DNA of 64,000 nt, from contig CM068367.1 of assembly GCA_034769895.1 (NCBI GenBank), positions 688,603,548 to 688,667,547 of the forward strand, read 5' to 3'. Shown in pieces: positions 52,301-63,871 of this stretch (positions are counted from its first letter, which is position 1; each line of letters starts with the position of its first letter). The notes beneath the pieces were generated by a model. It did not search any database. It saw only the letters and a program-made list of their open reading frames with translations, and had not been told where the DNA came from. Source of the DNA: Magicicada septendecula (Eukaryota > Arthropoda > Insecta > Hemiptera > Cicadidae). The translations under genes and the position numbers were made by a program.

Positions 52301-54801
52301 ACACATTGCGGTAACCTTATATTTCGACCTCGGTTAGCGTGTAGGACCCGTTGTTAAATGCACGGCCTCTAAGATACTGTCAGCAACAAACGCTAATAAC
52401 GTCTAGACAGCTACAAAAATCTGCCGTCTGCTCGTTTTTTAATGTGTGGTTTAGTTCATTTTATTGCCTTTGTTATGGCATAGCAATATTTTTTGGGCGG
52501 CGGACAGACTCGTAAACTGGAACAGACAGGTGCCGTGACACGGCTACACAACTGATAACCTACAACTGTTTGGGAAACATATTTACTCTTACACATAACT
52601 TAAGTATCATAAATTGTCACAGTGCATTGGCTTTGTGAATAATATGTGCATTCCAATCATTTAAATTTCAGTCTATTGTGAAAGTAATTTGTATTTTTTT
52701 TTTTTATACAGAGGTGAAATTACTTTCGCACTTTTTGTGTAGTTTTGTCCCCTCTTAACTCCACTACATCTGTGTTTCTGTTACTATTCCTCCACTTATT
52801 TGTAACTTTCGGTAGTTTTACAGCTTTGTCTTCTCTTTGGAATCCTCACATCCATTGTTCGCAGGTGAAGACAGGCCTACAGACATGGACTTGATAGTGT
52901 AAAAGAAATAAAAGTAAATTAACTTACTGATAACATTTGAGTTGCTCTTTTGAAATTATCTTAGATGAAGGATTATTTTAATTTTTTATAAACAGTAACT
53001 CAATTTAATTTGTAGACGCTATAGAAGATAAACTGTAATACTACGCAGTCCACCTCGTGACCGTTACCTATCTGCCATATTAATTTGGGCTCGGATGATG
53101 CATCATCTTTTACTAAATTGATACTGACCTTTGACTGTGATATTGATGTTTGACAATAAATGACTATACATTCGTGATTCCAAAAAACTCCTTGTTTAGG
53201 CTTAAACTCCTCATTTCACGTATTTCCGAAACTTTTAGATTTATTCGTTTCTTTTTCATTATCTAATTTACGTCATATACAGTGTATCCTTATCAGAAAT
53301 ACATTTTGAGTGTTTTTCTTCACTTCGACGTCACGAAATTATTTCTTACTTTTTTACACTATAATTTACTTTTTCCATAAAACACAGAAATTTACACCAT
53401 ATGAGTATGTGTGAGTGTCAAAAGAATTAATTTCTAACGCTTAATATGTCAATAGTCAAATTTCAGAAAACCATTTTCCACACGATGGACGCGATCAAAG
53501 TCCCTGTCGTGTTGGATGATCCTGGAAATAGATCAATTAGTTTGAGTTTCAATTAGTTTTTTTGTTTTACCATTCTTCGTATAGATTTGAGTATTTTAGT
53601 GACCACGTGCATGTTATATTACTCTATTGAAGTTATTAACTAATTATTATTCAAATTATTAATCATGAAATATGGTTAGTAACTTCGTCTACGTGTTTAC
53701 ATGTATTTGCTAGCATAACGAACGCGTAACAAATAGGGGCCCAGTACAGCTTGTGACTCGCTAGAAGTCTTGTCAAGGCTAAACAGAAACCTTAAATCAA
53801 ACGAAAATCGATGTGACTTCTTACAGGAAAATAGATTTAACCTAATTGCTTTCAATGGAAAACAAATTTTTGGGCAGGAATAAATTCAAAGTCTGGTGAG
53901 ACCTGTCAGTTAAGGGTAGTGGCAGTTTTTGTTAAGAATTGAAACCGATAGCAACATGAGTTGTTTGGAAGGAAACTATTAGTGTGTGTTAATATGTTTT
54001 CAGACTGTTTAACGTATTCATTATTTATTGTTAACATGTTATCTTATATTGCAAATGGCTGTGAGGTTTATTCAAGTAAACGTTTTGCAGACGTCAAAAC
54101 AAAAGTTCGATTTTACTCCTGCATTACCAGTGGCTATACCACTGGATACCACTTGTAGGCTATATAATGTGAAAGGTGATTTAATTAACCGTACGTCTAC
54201 ATATAGAATCATCATACAATTTAGTACATAGCGAGTTCTGTCGCTTTTAATATATTTAATAGTTTTATAAAATAAAACTGGACTTAATCTGAACCACTAA
54301 TTTTCTCCACATTTCTCGACGGATCAAATTTTCTATTCAACCGGCTCGAACGAGTTAACGCACAGTCTTATCCGTTCAAGTTGAAGATGACGGTTGGTCC
54401 CCGACTGAAACGTGCTTAGGAAAAATAAATAGTGTTGTAGATTACACAGAGTTTTTAATATCGAAGGTGAAATGAAGATACCACAATATCAACCACTGCT
54501 GCATCTGTAGACTTTCATTTAGTTCTTTCAGCTAATTAACTCCAGTTCTCCTTTACTGAGTTACCTACCACTGTAATTATTTTATTTCTGTGAACATGAT
54601 TCCGCGAGTTCCTACGTATTTCGGTGACTGTATTTTTTCTTTTGGAATTCGTACTGAGGCTTCTAGACTGCCACACTACCCGTATGTCGTCAGCACATTT
54701 CTGACAGTCTGCAAATTTTGCTCACTAGGTACCATAAGAGGACGAGCAACCAAATAAACAGAGTTCTTTCAAACTCTAGAGGGGATTCCTCAGTTTAGAT
54801 A
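47327..54801. other. Gene desert
   Basis: No coding sequence was recognised. It contains a GA microsatellite (listed), a short local duplication around 49115-49190 (AGCTCTTTA...ATATTGAAG twice), and a T run near 52697. The rest is anonymous. Confidence 0.5.
49235..49314. repeat. (GA)n microsatellite
   Basis: About 80 bp of GA dinucleotides. The Ser/Leu frame on the minus strand is an artefact. Confidence 0.95.
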
Positions 54802-54803
54802 TA

Positions 54804-56681
54804 CAGTGGAACTTGGTTATTACGGCCTCGGCTGTTACGTCAACTCGGGTGTAGCGTTATTTTGTCATAAGTCCGGTCAAACTGATATCTTTAACATTAT
54901 AAAAATTCCCGGTTTTAACGTCACTAAATATTGTACTACTCTGTTATAGCGTCAAAAATTTCTCAGATATTTTACTCTAAATTTCATATAAACGTATATA
55001 TGTGCGCGCGCTACGCCCATGGCTACAGACATACATTGTATGCAAGCGATAAGCACTGTAACAGGACCGCCGGCGCCAGCGCCAGATGGAGAAAAAATTA
55101 AAAAATTAGGAAATGCGAACATGGTGATGTGGATGCAGCATTATTGAAATTGTTCAAACAGTGTCGATGTTCAGATATTCCTGTGAGTGGACCAATTCTG
55201 AAAGAGAAAGCTACAGAATTCGGAAAATTGTTTGGTATTGATTTTACGTGCTCCAACGGATGGCTAGATCGATTTAAGGCCCGACACTCGATTTCTTTTG
55301 CAAAAATTTGTGGTGAGGCAAAATGCGTAGATCTGAACGTTACAGGCGATTGGGTGCGTAACACTTGGCCACAGAGTAGACGATCATATAAAGATGAAGA
55401 CATCTTTAATGGAGATGAAGATTTATAATTTTTTATAAATTAACTCCAGATAAGACTTTCAAATTTAAAAATGAAAAGTGCGTTGGTGGGAAGCTCTCAA
55501 ACAAAGAGTTACAGTTTTCGTTTGTGCGAACATGACGGGAACCGAAAAAAGGAAACTTTTAGTTATCGGGAAAAATTTTCATCCTAGATGTTTTAAAAAC
55601 ATCAAAAAACTTCCTGTAAGTTACACTGCCAACAAAAAAGCGTGGATGACTTCTAGTATTTTTGAAGATGAACTAAGAAAGTGGGATAAAGAACTGCAAT
55701 CGAAAAACAGGAAAATTCTACTTCTAGTTGACAACTGTGCAGCCCATCCAAAGTTAAATTTGACAAACATTAATCTGGTCTTCTTACCGGCCAACTGTAC
55801 GAGTGTCCTGCAACCTATGGACCAACGCGTCATTAGAAGCCTAAAGTGTCACTACCGCAAGCAACATTAAAAAAAAAAATTATTTTCTGTATGGACACAG
55901 CGCAACCTGCCACAATTTCACTCTTAGATGCAATACAATTCCTAGACGACTCTTGGAAGAGTGTAACACAGAAGACGATAGCAAAATGCTTTAGTAAAGC
56001 AGAACTCGTACATGAAAATTTACCCGATGATGACGAAGACGACGACTTGCCGCTCTCGGAGTGGATTAAGAAATTCGACGTAAATGAATTTGGAAATGAA
56101 CTTGATTCCTATGCATCAGTGGATGACCAAGTAGAAACATTCCAAGTGTTGAGTGACGCAGAAATTATCGCGGAAGTAAAAAACATAGAAGCAGAAGAAA
56201 ATGTTGAAGAAGATGTTGAGCAAGAGGAGGATGCCGACATCGTTTGTCCGACAGTACAGGAAGCAATGAGAGCCGCCGAAACTCTTTCACGATTTTACTG
56301 CTTTAGAGAGACGTCTGACGACACGTTCAATGCAGCGCAGCATCTCCACAGCACAATAGAATGAATTTATTTTTCAGAAAGGAGCGTTCAAAAGAAAATT
56401 ACGGATTACTTTCGACAGTAAGCCTAAATGTAAGTTACATGTACTGTCTTTTTGATCTTTTAAAATATTCTTCATGCTGTTTGTATAAATGAAATGCAGT
56501 TTGTAAACTTTAGAATAAATATCACGAATAATGTTAATAATGCAAAGATCTTCTTTTTTATTTCTCCTTCCTTACTAGTGATTAAAAAGGGTCTTTTATA
56601 ACGACTCTTTTATAACGTCACTCGGACATAACGTCATTATGTTTTTGGTCCCTTCAATGACGTTATAACCAAGTTCCACTG
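54804..56681 (+). mobile_element. pogo/Tigger DNA transposon, full length
   Basis: Terminal inverted repeats start CAGTGGAACTTGGTTAT at both ends (17 bp identical), flanked by TA target duplications at 54802-54803 and 56682-56683. The 1878-bp interior holds one transposase relic in the sense orientation. ATAACGTCA-type motifs recur near the right end (about 56599-56667) and weaker versions near the left. The ends are intact, but the gene is broken. Confidence 0.92.
55102..56364 (+). pseudogene. Tigger/pogo transposase (CENP-B-like DDE), frameshifted
   Basis: Three consecutive segments in alternating frames make one protein. 55102-55428: CENP-B/Tc5-type helix-turn-helix (VDAALLKLFKQCRCSDIPVS, then LKEKATEFGKLF and NGWLDRFKARHSISF), ending at NGDED, which holds the first catalytic Asp. 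55478-55870: the DDE_1 core with FVCANMTGTEKRKLLVIGK, the second Asp in LLLVDNCAAHP, and the third in VLQPMDQRVIRSLK. 55846-56364: the C-terminal region with WKSVTQKTIAKCF and an acidic tail. There are two frameshifts, near 55429-55478 and in the A-run at ~55869. The first helix-turn-helix (Psq-type) expected at the N-terminus is missing, so this copy is slightly deleted. The enzyme would cut and paste elements bearing the CAGTGGAACTTGG ends, but this copy cannot make it. Confidence 0.9.
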
Positions 56682-56683
56682 TA

Positions 56684-57804
56684 TTTAGTTAATGACCTGA
56701 ATAAGTAAAGATCAATTACACAATCACAGGCTGTCGTTCTGTGTTATTAAAAAAAAAGAAACAAAAAACTATTCACAAACTTCATTTTCTATTGTATTTT
56801 CATAATTAATAACGACATGCTACAATCTGTAGCGTTTACAGAGACGTATGTCTGTTCAGTTTCCAGATAATAGATAGCTTACCATAAAGTCTCACGACTA
56901 AAGTTACCAGTAACAACATTGACTTGTATGTAACGCACAGAACTTGTTAATTCATTTGCATTATATTTATTTATTGTCGTGTATAATCAGACGACGATCC
57001 GATCCTCCGAAGACACTTTAATATTACACAGGAAACTGACAGCATTGAAAAAACTTACTAAATTACAGTTGTTGATTCAAGAAAAAAAAAGATCTATAAT
57101 TTTCCCATTTCAAAAAAAAAGTTGGCTCCATTTCAGAATTTTATAGACCGCCAAAGAGACAGCTTAGAAGTCCTAGAGAGAGACGATACCAGTCTCCTTT
57201 TGAGGAAAGAGAATGGAATAAAGAGAAGGAGATGTTGACAATTTCGATGTGTACAGTGAACCGTCAGTAATAACACATTTTCTAGCAAGAAAACAAATTT
57301 CTGTATGACTTATTTTACATAGTTGCTTTCAAAAGCAGCTACTTTTTACTTCTAAGACACCCAGTCTCTGATGGTAATGTTCGGTAAATCAAGATTTATA
57401 ACAGTAGTGCGGTTTAAAAAAGAACTGTGTCAGACAGCGACCCGGCTTCTGCACACTGTAGAGCGTCTGCCATTCAGAACCCTGAACACATGGATATTTT
57501 GTTAAGTTTGCTCTGTCTACACTGTCACAAGAAATGTTACACTGTTGTTATCCGCTGTCTGCAAATAATGTACAAAACGTGAACAATTTACATATTTAAG
57601 ACCGACGCACGTAGTCACTATGTACGTACTGCTTCTGGCACTAGCACGTGCATGTAGCGAGCACTTAATGCTTTTGCATACAGTAATACCATTAAAATTA
57701 CTGCAATTTTAAATTTTATACAGTTGGCAGCAGCATGCAGACAGTTATTTCACTTACTAAGGCAGGGAAGCGAGAATAATCGCATTATATGTGTTTATGA
57801 ATGC

Positions 57805-57838
<34 letters not shown>

Positions 57839-58935
57839 CGTGCGCGGAGACAGTCACAGCAGCTGTTGCCAGCTTCAGTATCAATAAAACTTGATTTACA
57901 GCTAAAGTCCTTGTGCGTTCTCTAATTATGTTTCAAATATAACCGGCTAACCTCTGGTGCGTTTTAACATCTCGCCATATTGTGTGTCCAAAATATGACA
58001 AGGACTGAAAGTTGGTGCATATTTTCGGTTATATATGCATTTCACCGTTTCGCTTCAGTAGCAGAGCTATAAATTTCGAACGCAGAAGTTTATTTTGGTT
58101 GTGCTGAACGCGTTCATTTTTCGGCCACGTATAACTTCAAAAAAGGGGTCGAAGCACTTAAGTTAATTAGAAGCAAATTGGTACATTAATTTCATAGTTG
58201 CGGCTAATGATTTACACAAGCAGCGGCGGCATAAAATTAATTTAAGGTCGATGTTATTAAACAGCTTTGAATATAAGGCCACAGATGCTGAGCGTCATAA
58301 AATGAAGGTGATGGGTTATACCTGACTGACGTAACAGAATTAAACAATAACTGTACCTGTTGCCGTTACCACAGCCATTAAACCTTCGCCAACTGTGAAT
58401 ACTACAGTTACAATTAACCGTGAAGAGACGACGACGACGACGACATCGGTGACAATGTTGGTACTGATGGTGATGATGATGGTGACAACGTTTAGCGTGA
58501 AGACTGGGATAATGATGCCAACTATAAAGCTGCCGATGACGACGACAACGATCATGATTATATTGGTGTTGATAAAGGTGAAGATTCTGACGAAGATAAT
58601 GTTGATGCCAACTACGAAGATGCTGATGACCACTCAAATGAAAAATGATGAAGATACGGACGACTACGACGGTCATTATGATTACGGTAAAGCCGAGATA
58701 ATGACGCGATATGATAAACTGATAATCGTGATGACGACTACGATGACGATGGTTACCATGGCGACAGTAATAATAACCCAAAAATATCAAGAACCATTAA
58801 AATCAAAAACGTAAAAGGAATAATATGCATTTCTCTTTTTGTTCCTTCACTAAAATTTTTGTAAAATAGTTAATATTAATCTTCGTGGTACATGATTAAG
58901 CATTAAACTCCATTTATTATACTGAAATCAAATCA
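56684..58935. other. No gene seen; microsatellite and GAY-rich tract
   Basis: A TG array lies at 57807-57835. From ~58425 to 58770 the sequence is an imperfect GAC/GAT-type triplet tract that produces long frames on both strands (Asp-, Thr/Met- and His/Arg-rich). The remainder is anonymous. Confidence 0.55.
58425..58770. repeat. Cryptic GAC/GAT triplet-rich tract
   Basis: ACGACGACGACGAC leads into a long, irregular run of GATGATGATG and GACGACGAC words. Overlapping frames on both strands owe their openness to this composition. They lack any domain and are not called as genes. Confidence 0.7.
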
Positions 58936-59690
58936 TTGTATATTGAATATAGGCACTGCAAAGAATTAGTATCTCTGAAAGCATCTTTGCAGATAATGAA
59001 CTTTTTAGTGAACGGATCTAAAAATCAAGCGTTGACAGATGATGGAATGAAAATTAATAAATCAGAAACAAAAGTCACCATAGTGTCAAAAGAAGAGAAT
59101 TCAAATAAGTATAGAAGTACTACAGACAGACCATGCACCGTTTGGGGATTACTGGGAAGAAAACAAGAGACTGAATTGAAAGATAGAAACAGATTAGATA
59201 AGGCAAAATCTATTATGCGGTGACCTTGTATACAAGAAGGTATCAACAAATATAACAAAAAATTGTAAGTCTGTAAAGGAACGTATATACGTATATTTAT
59301 TGGGTCATATTACGGATTACCAAGTAAGATAAAAATAAGCTTGTAGTGGAAATGAAGTATCGAAAAAGAGCAGTAGGAGTTACTAAAAAAAAAAAATAGG
59401 ATAAGAAATGGTCGAATGAGAAAAGTACTAAACATAGAACCTCTAAAAGAACTTATCGATTAAAGATGACTTGGTGGCGGAATTCTCTATAAGGAATTAA
59501 CGGAACAGTACAGGGTAAAGGATTTGAGAAGCAAGAACCAAGGGAGAAAAACGAGAAGAGGCTGGAGGAGAAATGAGACAATGACTGATTGTAAAGAAGA
59601 AAGAAGTATTATGGTTGGATGCAAAGGAGCTTGCGCAGAATACCAAGAACTGGAACGCGTTCATAAAAATAAAAACATTAGTTTAAGTAG
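58936..59690 (+). pseudogene. Non-LTR retrotransposon RT C-terminus
   Basis: A decayed copy in shifting frames. TDDGMKINKSETKVTIVSKE is the RT thumb-side block (G-L-K-I-N-x-x-K-T). Then come RLDKAKSI, a decayed LYG-E-W region (~59270-59330), VEMKYRKRAVGVT (59348-59386) and, after an A-run, IRNGRMRKVLNIEPLKELID. A basic GRKTRRGWRR block and a C-terminal WNAF-like end near 59670 finish it. The order matches insect non-LTR ORF2 C-termini. The catalytic F-A-D-D box is not present in the retained part. Confidence 0.7.
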
Positions 59691-59699
59691 CTTAGTACT

Positions 59700-60330
59700 G
59701 GTAATGATCCCACGTACAGATTCAGCCACCCGAATGTAAACAAAATCCTCAACTGTGTTATCTATCCAGCGCGTGTTTTCACATGTACGGAAAGTAATTA
59801 CTAAATTTTATCTCATAGAACTGGAGTCGGATAAGCAAAAAATTACAAAATTTGTATTAGGTTTTCTAAAATGTTTGGTTATTTTTCTTGACGCCTTATT
59901 CAAATACTGCAATTGGAATTCACTTTTATTTCAGATGCATTCATCAGAACCTATGGGGATCAGGGTTTCACGATTAGTATTCTGCCAACTTCTGTCCTGT
60001 AGGATGTGAAATTTCTTCGATTGTTTGCTTACGAAATATATAATACAGTACTTAAAAATAAATGACCACTAAATCATCAAAAGTATTATCATTTTCAAAC
60101 TTGAGCATTTCACGGTTTTAGAAGACCCTGCCTAAGGCAATTACCTTCGTAATTAAAATTTACTTCTGACCGAAGAGAAGCTGATTATCTGATAATGTTG
60201 TAGGAATATCCTACGCATCAGACGAAAGTACTCATGCTGCATGTTTTTATTAGTAGTATCATTCAGCACAGTAAAAGATTAGTTCAGCCTACACAATGCA
60301 GCCATCTAAGATATTTACGTAGGTACTGTC
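59700..60330. other. No gene seen
   Basis: Short anonymous stretch between the non-LTR relic and the Harbinger element. Confidence 0.5.
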
Positions 60331-60340
60331 TAAAGCCCAT

Positions 60341-60537
60341 ACTATACGGACCGAAAAACCGCGACCGAATGTCGCCGGCAGAAAAGCGTGGCTATTAGAA
60401 CCCATGTTACCTTATGGCGCATACTATACGAACAGAAATTTCCGCAGCGACATACGCGTTAACAAGCGGAGAGGCGGAATATACGCCAAGCGATGCGCTA
60501 ATTCGGCGAGCTGAAATTCCGCGTGTCTGACTATACG
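60341..60537. promoter_or_regulatory. Left subterminal ACTATACG repeats (3 copies)
   Basis: ACTATACG occurs at 60341-60348, 60423-60430 and 60530-60537, all in the same orientation relative to the element's end. They are likely recognition sites for the element's DNA-binding protein and/or transposase, by analogy with subterminal sites in other Harbingers. Confidence 0.55.
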
Positions 60538-60662
60538 GGCAGAAACAGCGCGCCAGGGGGCTTTGGGTTGAACCACGTGTCAAAACAATAACAACAAGTG
60601 GATGATTTTGATTGCTGTGTCTAGCTGGTTTGTAGTGTATTCTGCGTTTTAGTTTTGGGTTT

Positions 60663-60834
60663 ATGAATATGTTCGATACAGAAAAGTTTATTGTGGAAAT
60701 AGAGCAACGTCCAGCTCTTTACGATGTCAGCTGTAAGGAGTATAGCAATAAAAATATAAAGGCAAAGTGTTGGGTTGACGAGGCAATGGAGGAAGACTGG
60801 GCTAACCTTTCAACGGAGTTGAAAGATTCAAAAG
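60663..60834 (+). CDS. MADF/BESS protein of Harbinger, exon 1
   Basis: Starts at ATG 60663 (or the second Met at 60669) and encodes the first half of a MADF (Myb/SANT-like) DNA-binding domain: FDTEKFIVEIEQRPALYDVS, then YSNKNIKAKCWVDEAMEEDW. The pattern is the usual F-I-x-x-V/I-E..P-x-L-Y-D...Y.......W start of MADF. It ends AAAG|GTAAGC, a good donor at 60834/60835, in phase 1. The second half of the domain is 1.3 kb downstream. Harbinger elements normally encode such a protein, which helps bring the transposase to the DNA and nucleus. The promoter must lie in the ~330 bp between the left end and this start. Confidence 0.8.
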
Positions 60835-60991
60835 GTAAGCAAAGGCTACTCTGTTTTCTTAATCGACCTGCGTACAATATACAATTTTTAATTTTCAAAT
60901 AGTTTTAATTTTTTCACATTTCTTTTGAAATTACATTATTTCAGTATTTGAAACATAACAAGTTTTATGTTTAGGTTTATACCCAGAATGC

Positions 60992-61885
60992 TTATGCATA
61001 GTTTACTTGCCAAGGCAGTGCACCAGGCCCGTTGAAATAAGCAGAAAACATATCGAATTTCAATTCCACTTGAACGTCCGCCTACAACAACTTGATCTGA
61101 CAAGGTTTCCAATTCACAATTCAGCGTGTCTTCAAAAATATAACCGTCCCTTTTCTTTACAAAATTATGCAACACACAGCATCTCTGTACTATAGTAGTC
61201 GCAAAATCAATGTCAACCAAAATACAGGAATGTAAGACGCGCCATTTATTACTTAGGATTCCAAACGAACACTCCACGACCCTTCTTGCCCTGCAGTGTC
61301 GGTAATTGTATATTATTTTCTCAGCAGTTAGGTTTTTGTTAGGGTAGGGACGCATAACTTGTCTAGTTAGTCCAAAGGCCTCGTCTCCCAACAGAACCAG
61401 GGGGAGTGCATTGGTAGTTTCTGAGGTTGCATTCTGAGGTAACGGCAATGGTCGGTCTTCAGGTATTTCAAGAGTATCATTTTTGACCCTTTGATAAAAA
61501 ATCGAGTTCTTGAAAATACTAGAATCCCCTTCACGTCCAAATGCGCCAACGTCAATCGCAGTAAAGTTGAACTTAGCATCACTGACAGCTAGTAACACAA
61601 GCGAAAAAACTTCTTGTAGTTGTAGCATTGTGATCCAGAGTTTGGTGGACAATTCAGCCTGATATGCTTGCCATCGATTGCACCAATGCAGTTAGGGTAG
61701 TTAGTCAAACTCTCAAAGTCTTTGGTTATCTGTAATCACATATCCTTAGTTGGCGGTGGCATTCTTTAGGTTGTAGTTCTTCCCAAATTGTTTCACAAGT
61801 TTCTTTTACTATTACACGTACTGTTTTCCTAGAGACGTGGAAATCGTACTCCAAATCCCCAAATGTCATCCCTGACGCCAAATAC
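60992..61885 (-). pseudogene. Harbinger transposase exon 2 (DDE_Tnp_4 core)
   Basis: The exon begins after acceptor TTATAG at 61886-61891 and reads YLASGMTFGDLEYDFHVSRK, VRVIVKETCETIWEELQPKE, then the catalytic blocks: first Asp in NCIGAIDGKHIRL, second in FTAIDVGAFGREGDS, then LLGDEAFGL, and the Glu in ARRVVECSFGILSNKWR, followed by VLHNF. It closes in YFNGPGALPWQ and a TAA at 60992-60994. It is the nuclease of a cut-and-paste transposon, homologous to vertebrate HARBI1. It is broken by single-base losses near 61764, in the A6 run 61604-61609 and near 61047, and by a TGA at 61736-61738, so this copy is not expected to be active. Confidence 0.88.
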
Positions 61886-62137
61886 CTATAACAAATTACC
61901 ACAATATGTAGTGAAATATAACAACTAACAACTAAATTGTTTATTTACATTTCTTGTAAAAAGGATGTACTTTGATTATAAACGGAGAAAAACTAATTAC
62001 ATTTCATAAAGTACAAATGTGTGACAAAACCTCTTTCATAAAAAAACCTCTTGTGCCCTTTGAAACGAAGATATTTAATTGTATATAGGGATACGAAACA
62101 CGTAAAGCAGTCCATTTATACAGTTGTTTATTTTCAG

Positions 62138-62863
62138 CTAAAGAATTGATGAAAAAATGGAAAGCAATTCGGGACAAATTCGTTAAGGAATATAAAAATG
62201 AAAAGAAATGCGAAACTGGAGTACCAGCAAGTAAAAAGAAGAAGTATGCTTATTATGATCAGCTAACTTTTCTCATACCACATGTTAAAGGGAATACACG
62301 TACAAGCACCAATATACCCGCTGAAGATGTACCAGAGGAAGGCTTAGACGAAACTCACGGTGAGCAATCTGCAGTAGTGGATGGAATTGTCAACATTCCA
62401 GTCGTACGACAACAATCCGCAAGTGATACCGCTGAACGGCAGAAGAGACAAACCAAAGCCAAAAGTAATCGGAATGACATTGCAAAAACTATAACATCTA
62501 CATCCAAATCTTTGACTGACATTCTAACACAGAGTATCCAGATGAGGAAAGATGAAATGACCTCTGATAAATATGGAAACAAAGCTTTTTTTATTCTCCT
62601 TTGTTCCACTAATGGACAACTTGCCTCCAAATGTCGCTATATATGCAAGAATGAAAATTTCTGAGCTGTTCCATAAACTCGCATATGAGGGTCTTGCTTC
62701 ACCCCCTTTGAACCTACCAGGACCATCGAGCAGCAGCTCCAGCACAAATCCATCTCTAACCACATCTCATTCACCATCATCCATCTCATCACCACAAACT
62801 CCACAGCAAGAATTTAATGTGGAGGACAGCGAGTTCAACTTATCTTCTTATTTACAACTTTAA
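62138..62863 (+). pseudogene. MADF/BESS protein of Harbinger, exon 2 (one frameshift)
   Basis: Follows acceptor TTTTCAG at 62131-62137 and completes the split codon in phase. It encodes the rest of MADF (KELMKKWKAIRDKFVKEYKN, YAYYDQLTFLIPHV), a polar linker, and QTKAKSNRNDIAKTITSTSK. Near 62573 the frame changes. The zero frame ends at 62664, while the +1 frame continues with a BESS-like motif (LFLFSFVPLMDNLPPNVAIY, then MKISELFHKL) and a Ser/Pro-rich tail to TAA at 62861-62863. A one-base indel best explains this. BESS motifs mediate protein interactions, here perhaps with the transposase. AATAAA-like signals follow at ~62969 and 63119. Confidence 0.8.
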
Positions 62864-63389
62864 AGTAAATCATACTGTGCATTTTGAACAATCAATGAAA
62901 TATTTCTTGTAATGAGTTTACCTTAACATTCAGATCTCACTGAATTTCAATGTAACTTTCTGGGTTTATAATAAAATATTGGTAATCATTCATAACCTTA
63001 CAATTCATTTCATCCTAACTACAAGTGGTTGAAATATTAGACAACTAGATGAAATTGAACACATAAAAAAATATAGGGCTTAATAGTTGAATGTCTTATT
63101 ATAATTATAAATCTGTTCAATAAATAATTCATATCTTATATAGAAATTGGGTAATTTATTATTATTATTTGGTACATTTTGGGTAGATGTTTCAAATGTT
63201 TACAATCTGGCCAGTAGCATATTAACAGAAATCTTAGATCAAGCAAAAACCAATATAGGAGTTATTATTGCAATATCGCAATTCACAATAAGATTGCAAC
63301 CGTTCACAGGTTCAACATTGCAAACTTTTTTTACTACATTTTTTATAATATAATAGTAGTGTCGAGCCCAAATTTGTGGCAAAAATTAC

Positions 63390-63700
63390 CTCAAGGTTAT
63401 GACGAGCCTTTCAGCAACTTCTGTGCTCCTTTTCATATTTGTGTTCTGTTTCGTCAATTTATCACAAATCAAAAAGATCAGTTCATCAAAGGAACTTACA
63501 GACATCCTGTAGTACTGGAAAAACTTATCTGGGTATTTCCTATGATCACTAAACACAATGTGGAACTGCCCAGTAGTCAACCGATTTGCTAACAGTGGGT
63601 GGGTTGACCAACGCCTTTCCCGCTCGTCGCTAAACATCACATCATGCAGACAACTCAGCAAATGCAATGCACCGACACAAACAATCTCTGACTCATCCAT
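63390..63700 (-). CDS. Harbinger transposase exon 1
   Basis: Starts at ATG 63700 (MDESEIVCVGALHLLSCLHD). It continues with the typical N-terminal helical region of Harbinger transposases: RRWSTHPLLANRLTTGQFH, then KFFQYYRMSVSSFDELIFLI and EVAERLVITLR. It ends TTGAG|GTAATT (donor at 63390/63389), in a phase that exactly joins exon 2 (AG+G giving Arg, then YLASGMTF). The 1504-bp intron (61886-63389) contains exon 2 of the oppositely oriented MADF gene. This exon itself is uninterrupted. Confidence 0.85.
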
Positions 63701-63761
63701 TTTGATACCGACTTTTAAACAAAATGTCACCACCAAGCGTTCCGTCTGCCTAAAAAACGCT

Positions 63762-63871
63762 CGTATAGTTTGACACGCCGAAATTCGGCACTGATTAGGC
63801 GCCGAAAAAATCTGCTCGTATAGTCACGTCAAAGTCGACCGGGAAGAATCGACTTTTTCGGTTCGTATAGT
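63762..63871. promoter_or_regulatory. Right subterminal ACTATACG repeats (3 copies)
   Basis: CGTATAGT (ACTATACG on the other strand) occurs at 63762-63769, 63817-63824 and 63864-63871, mirroring the left end. The outermost copies stand at the same distance (7 bp) from each end of the element. Confidence 0.55.

Noticed and set aside
58257..58814. 177-codon minus-strand and 139-codon plus-strand frames
   Set aside because: Both overlap an imperfect GAC/GAT triplet tract; composition is His/Arg/Ile- and Thr/Met-rich without any domain.
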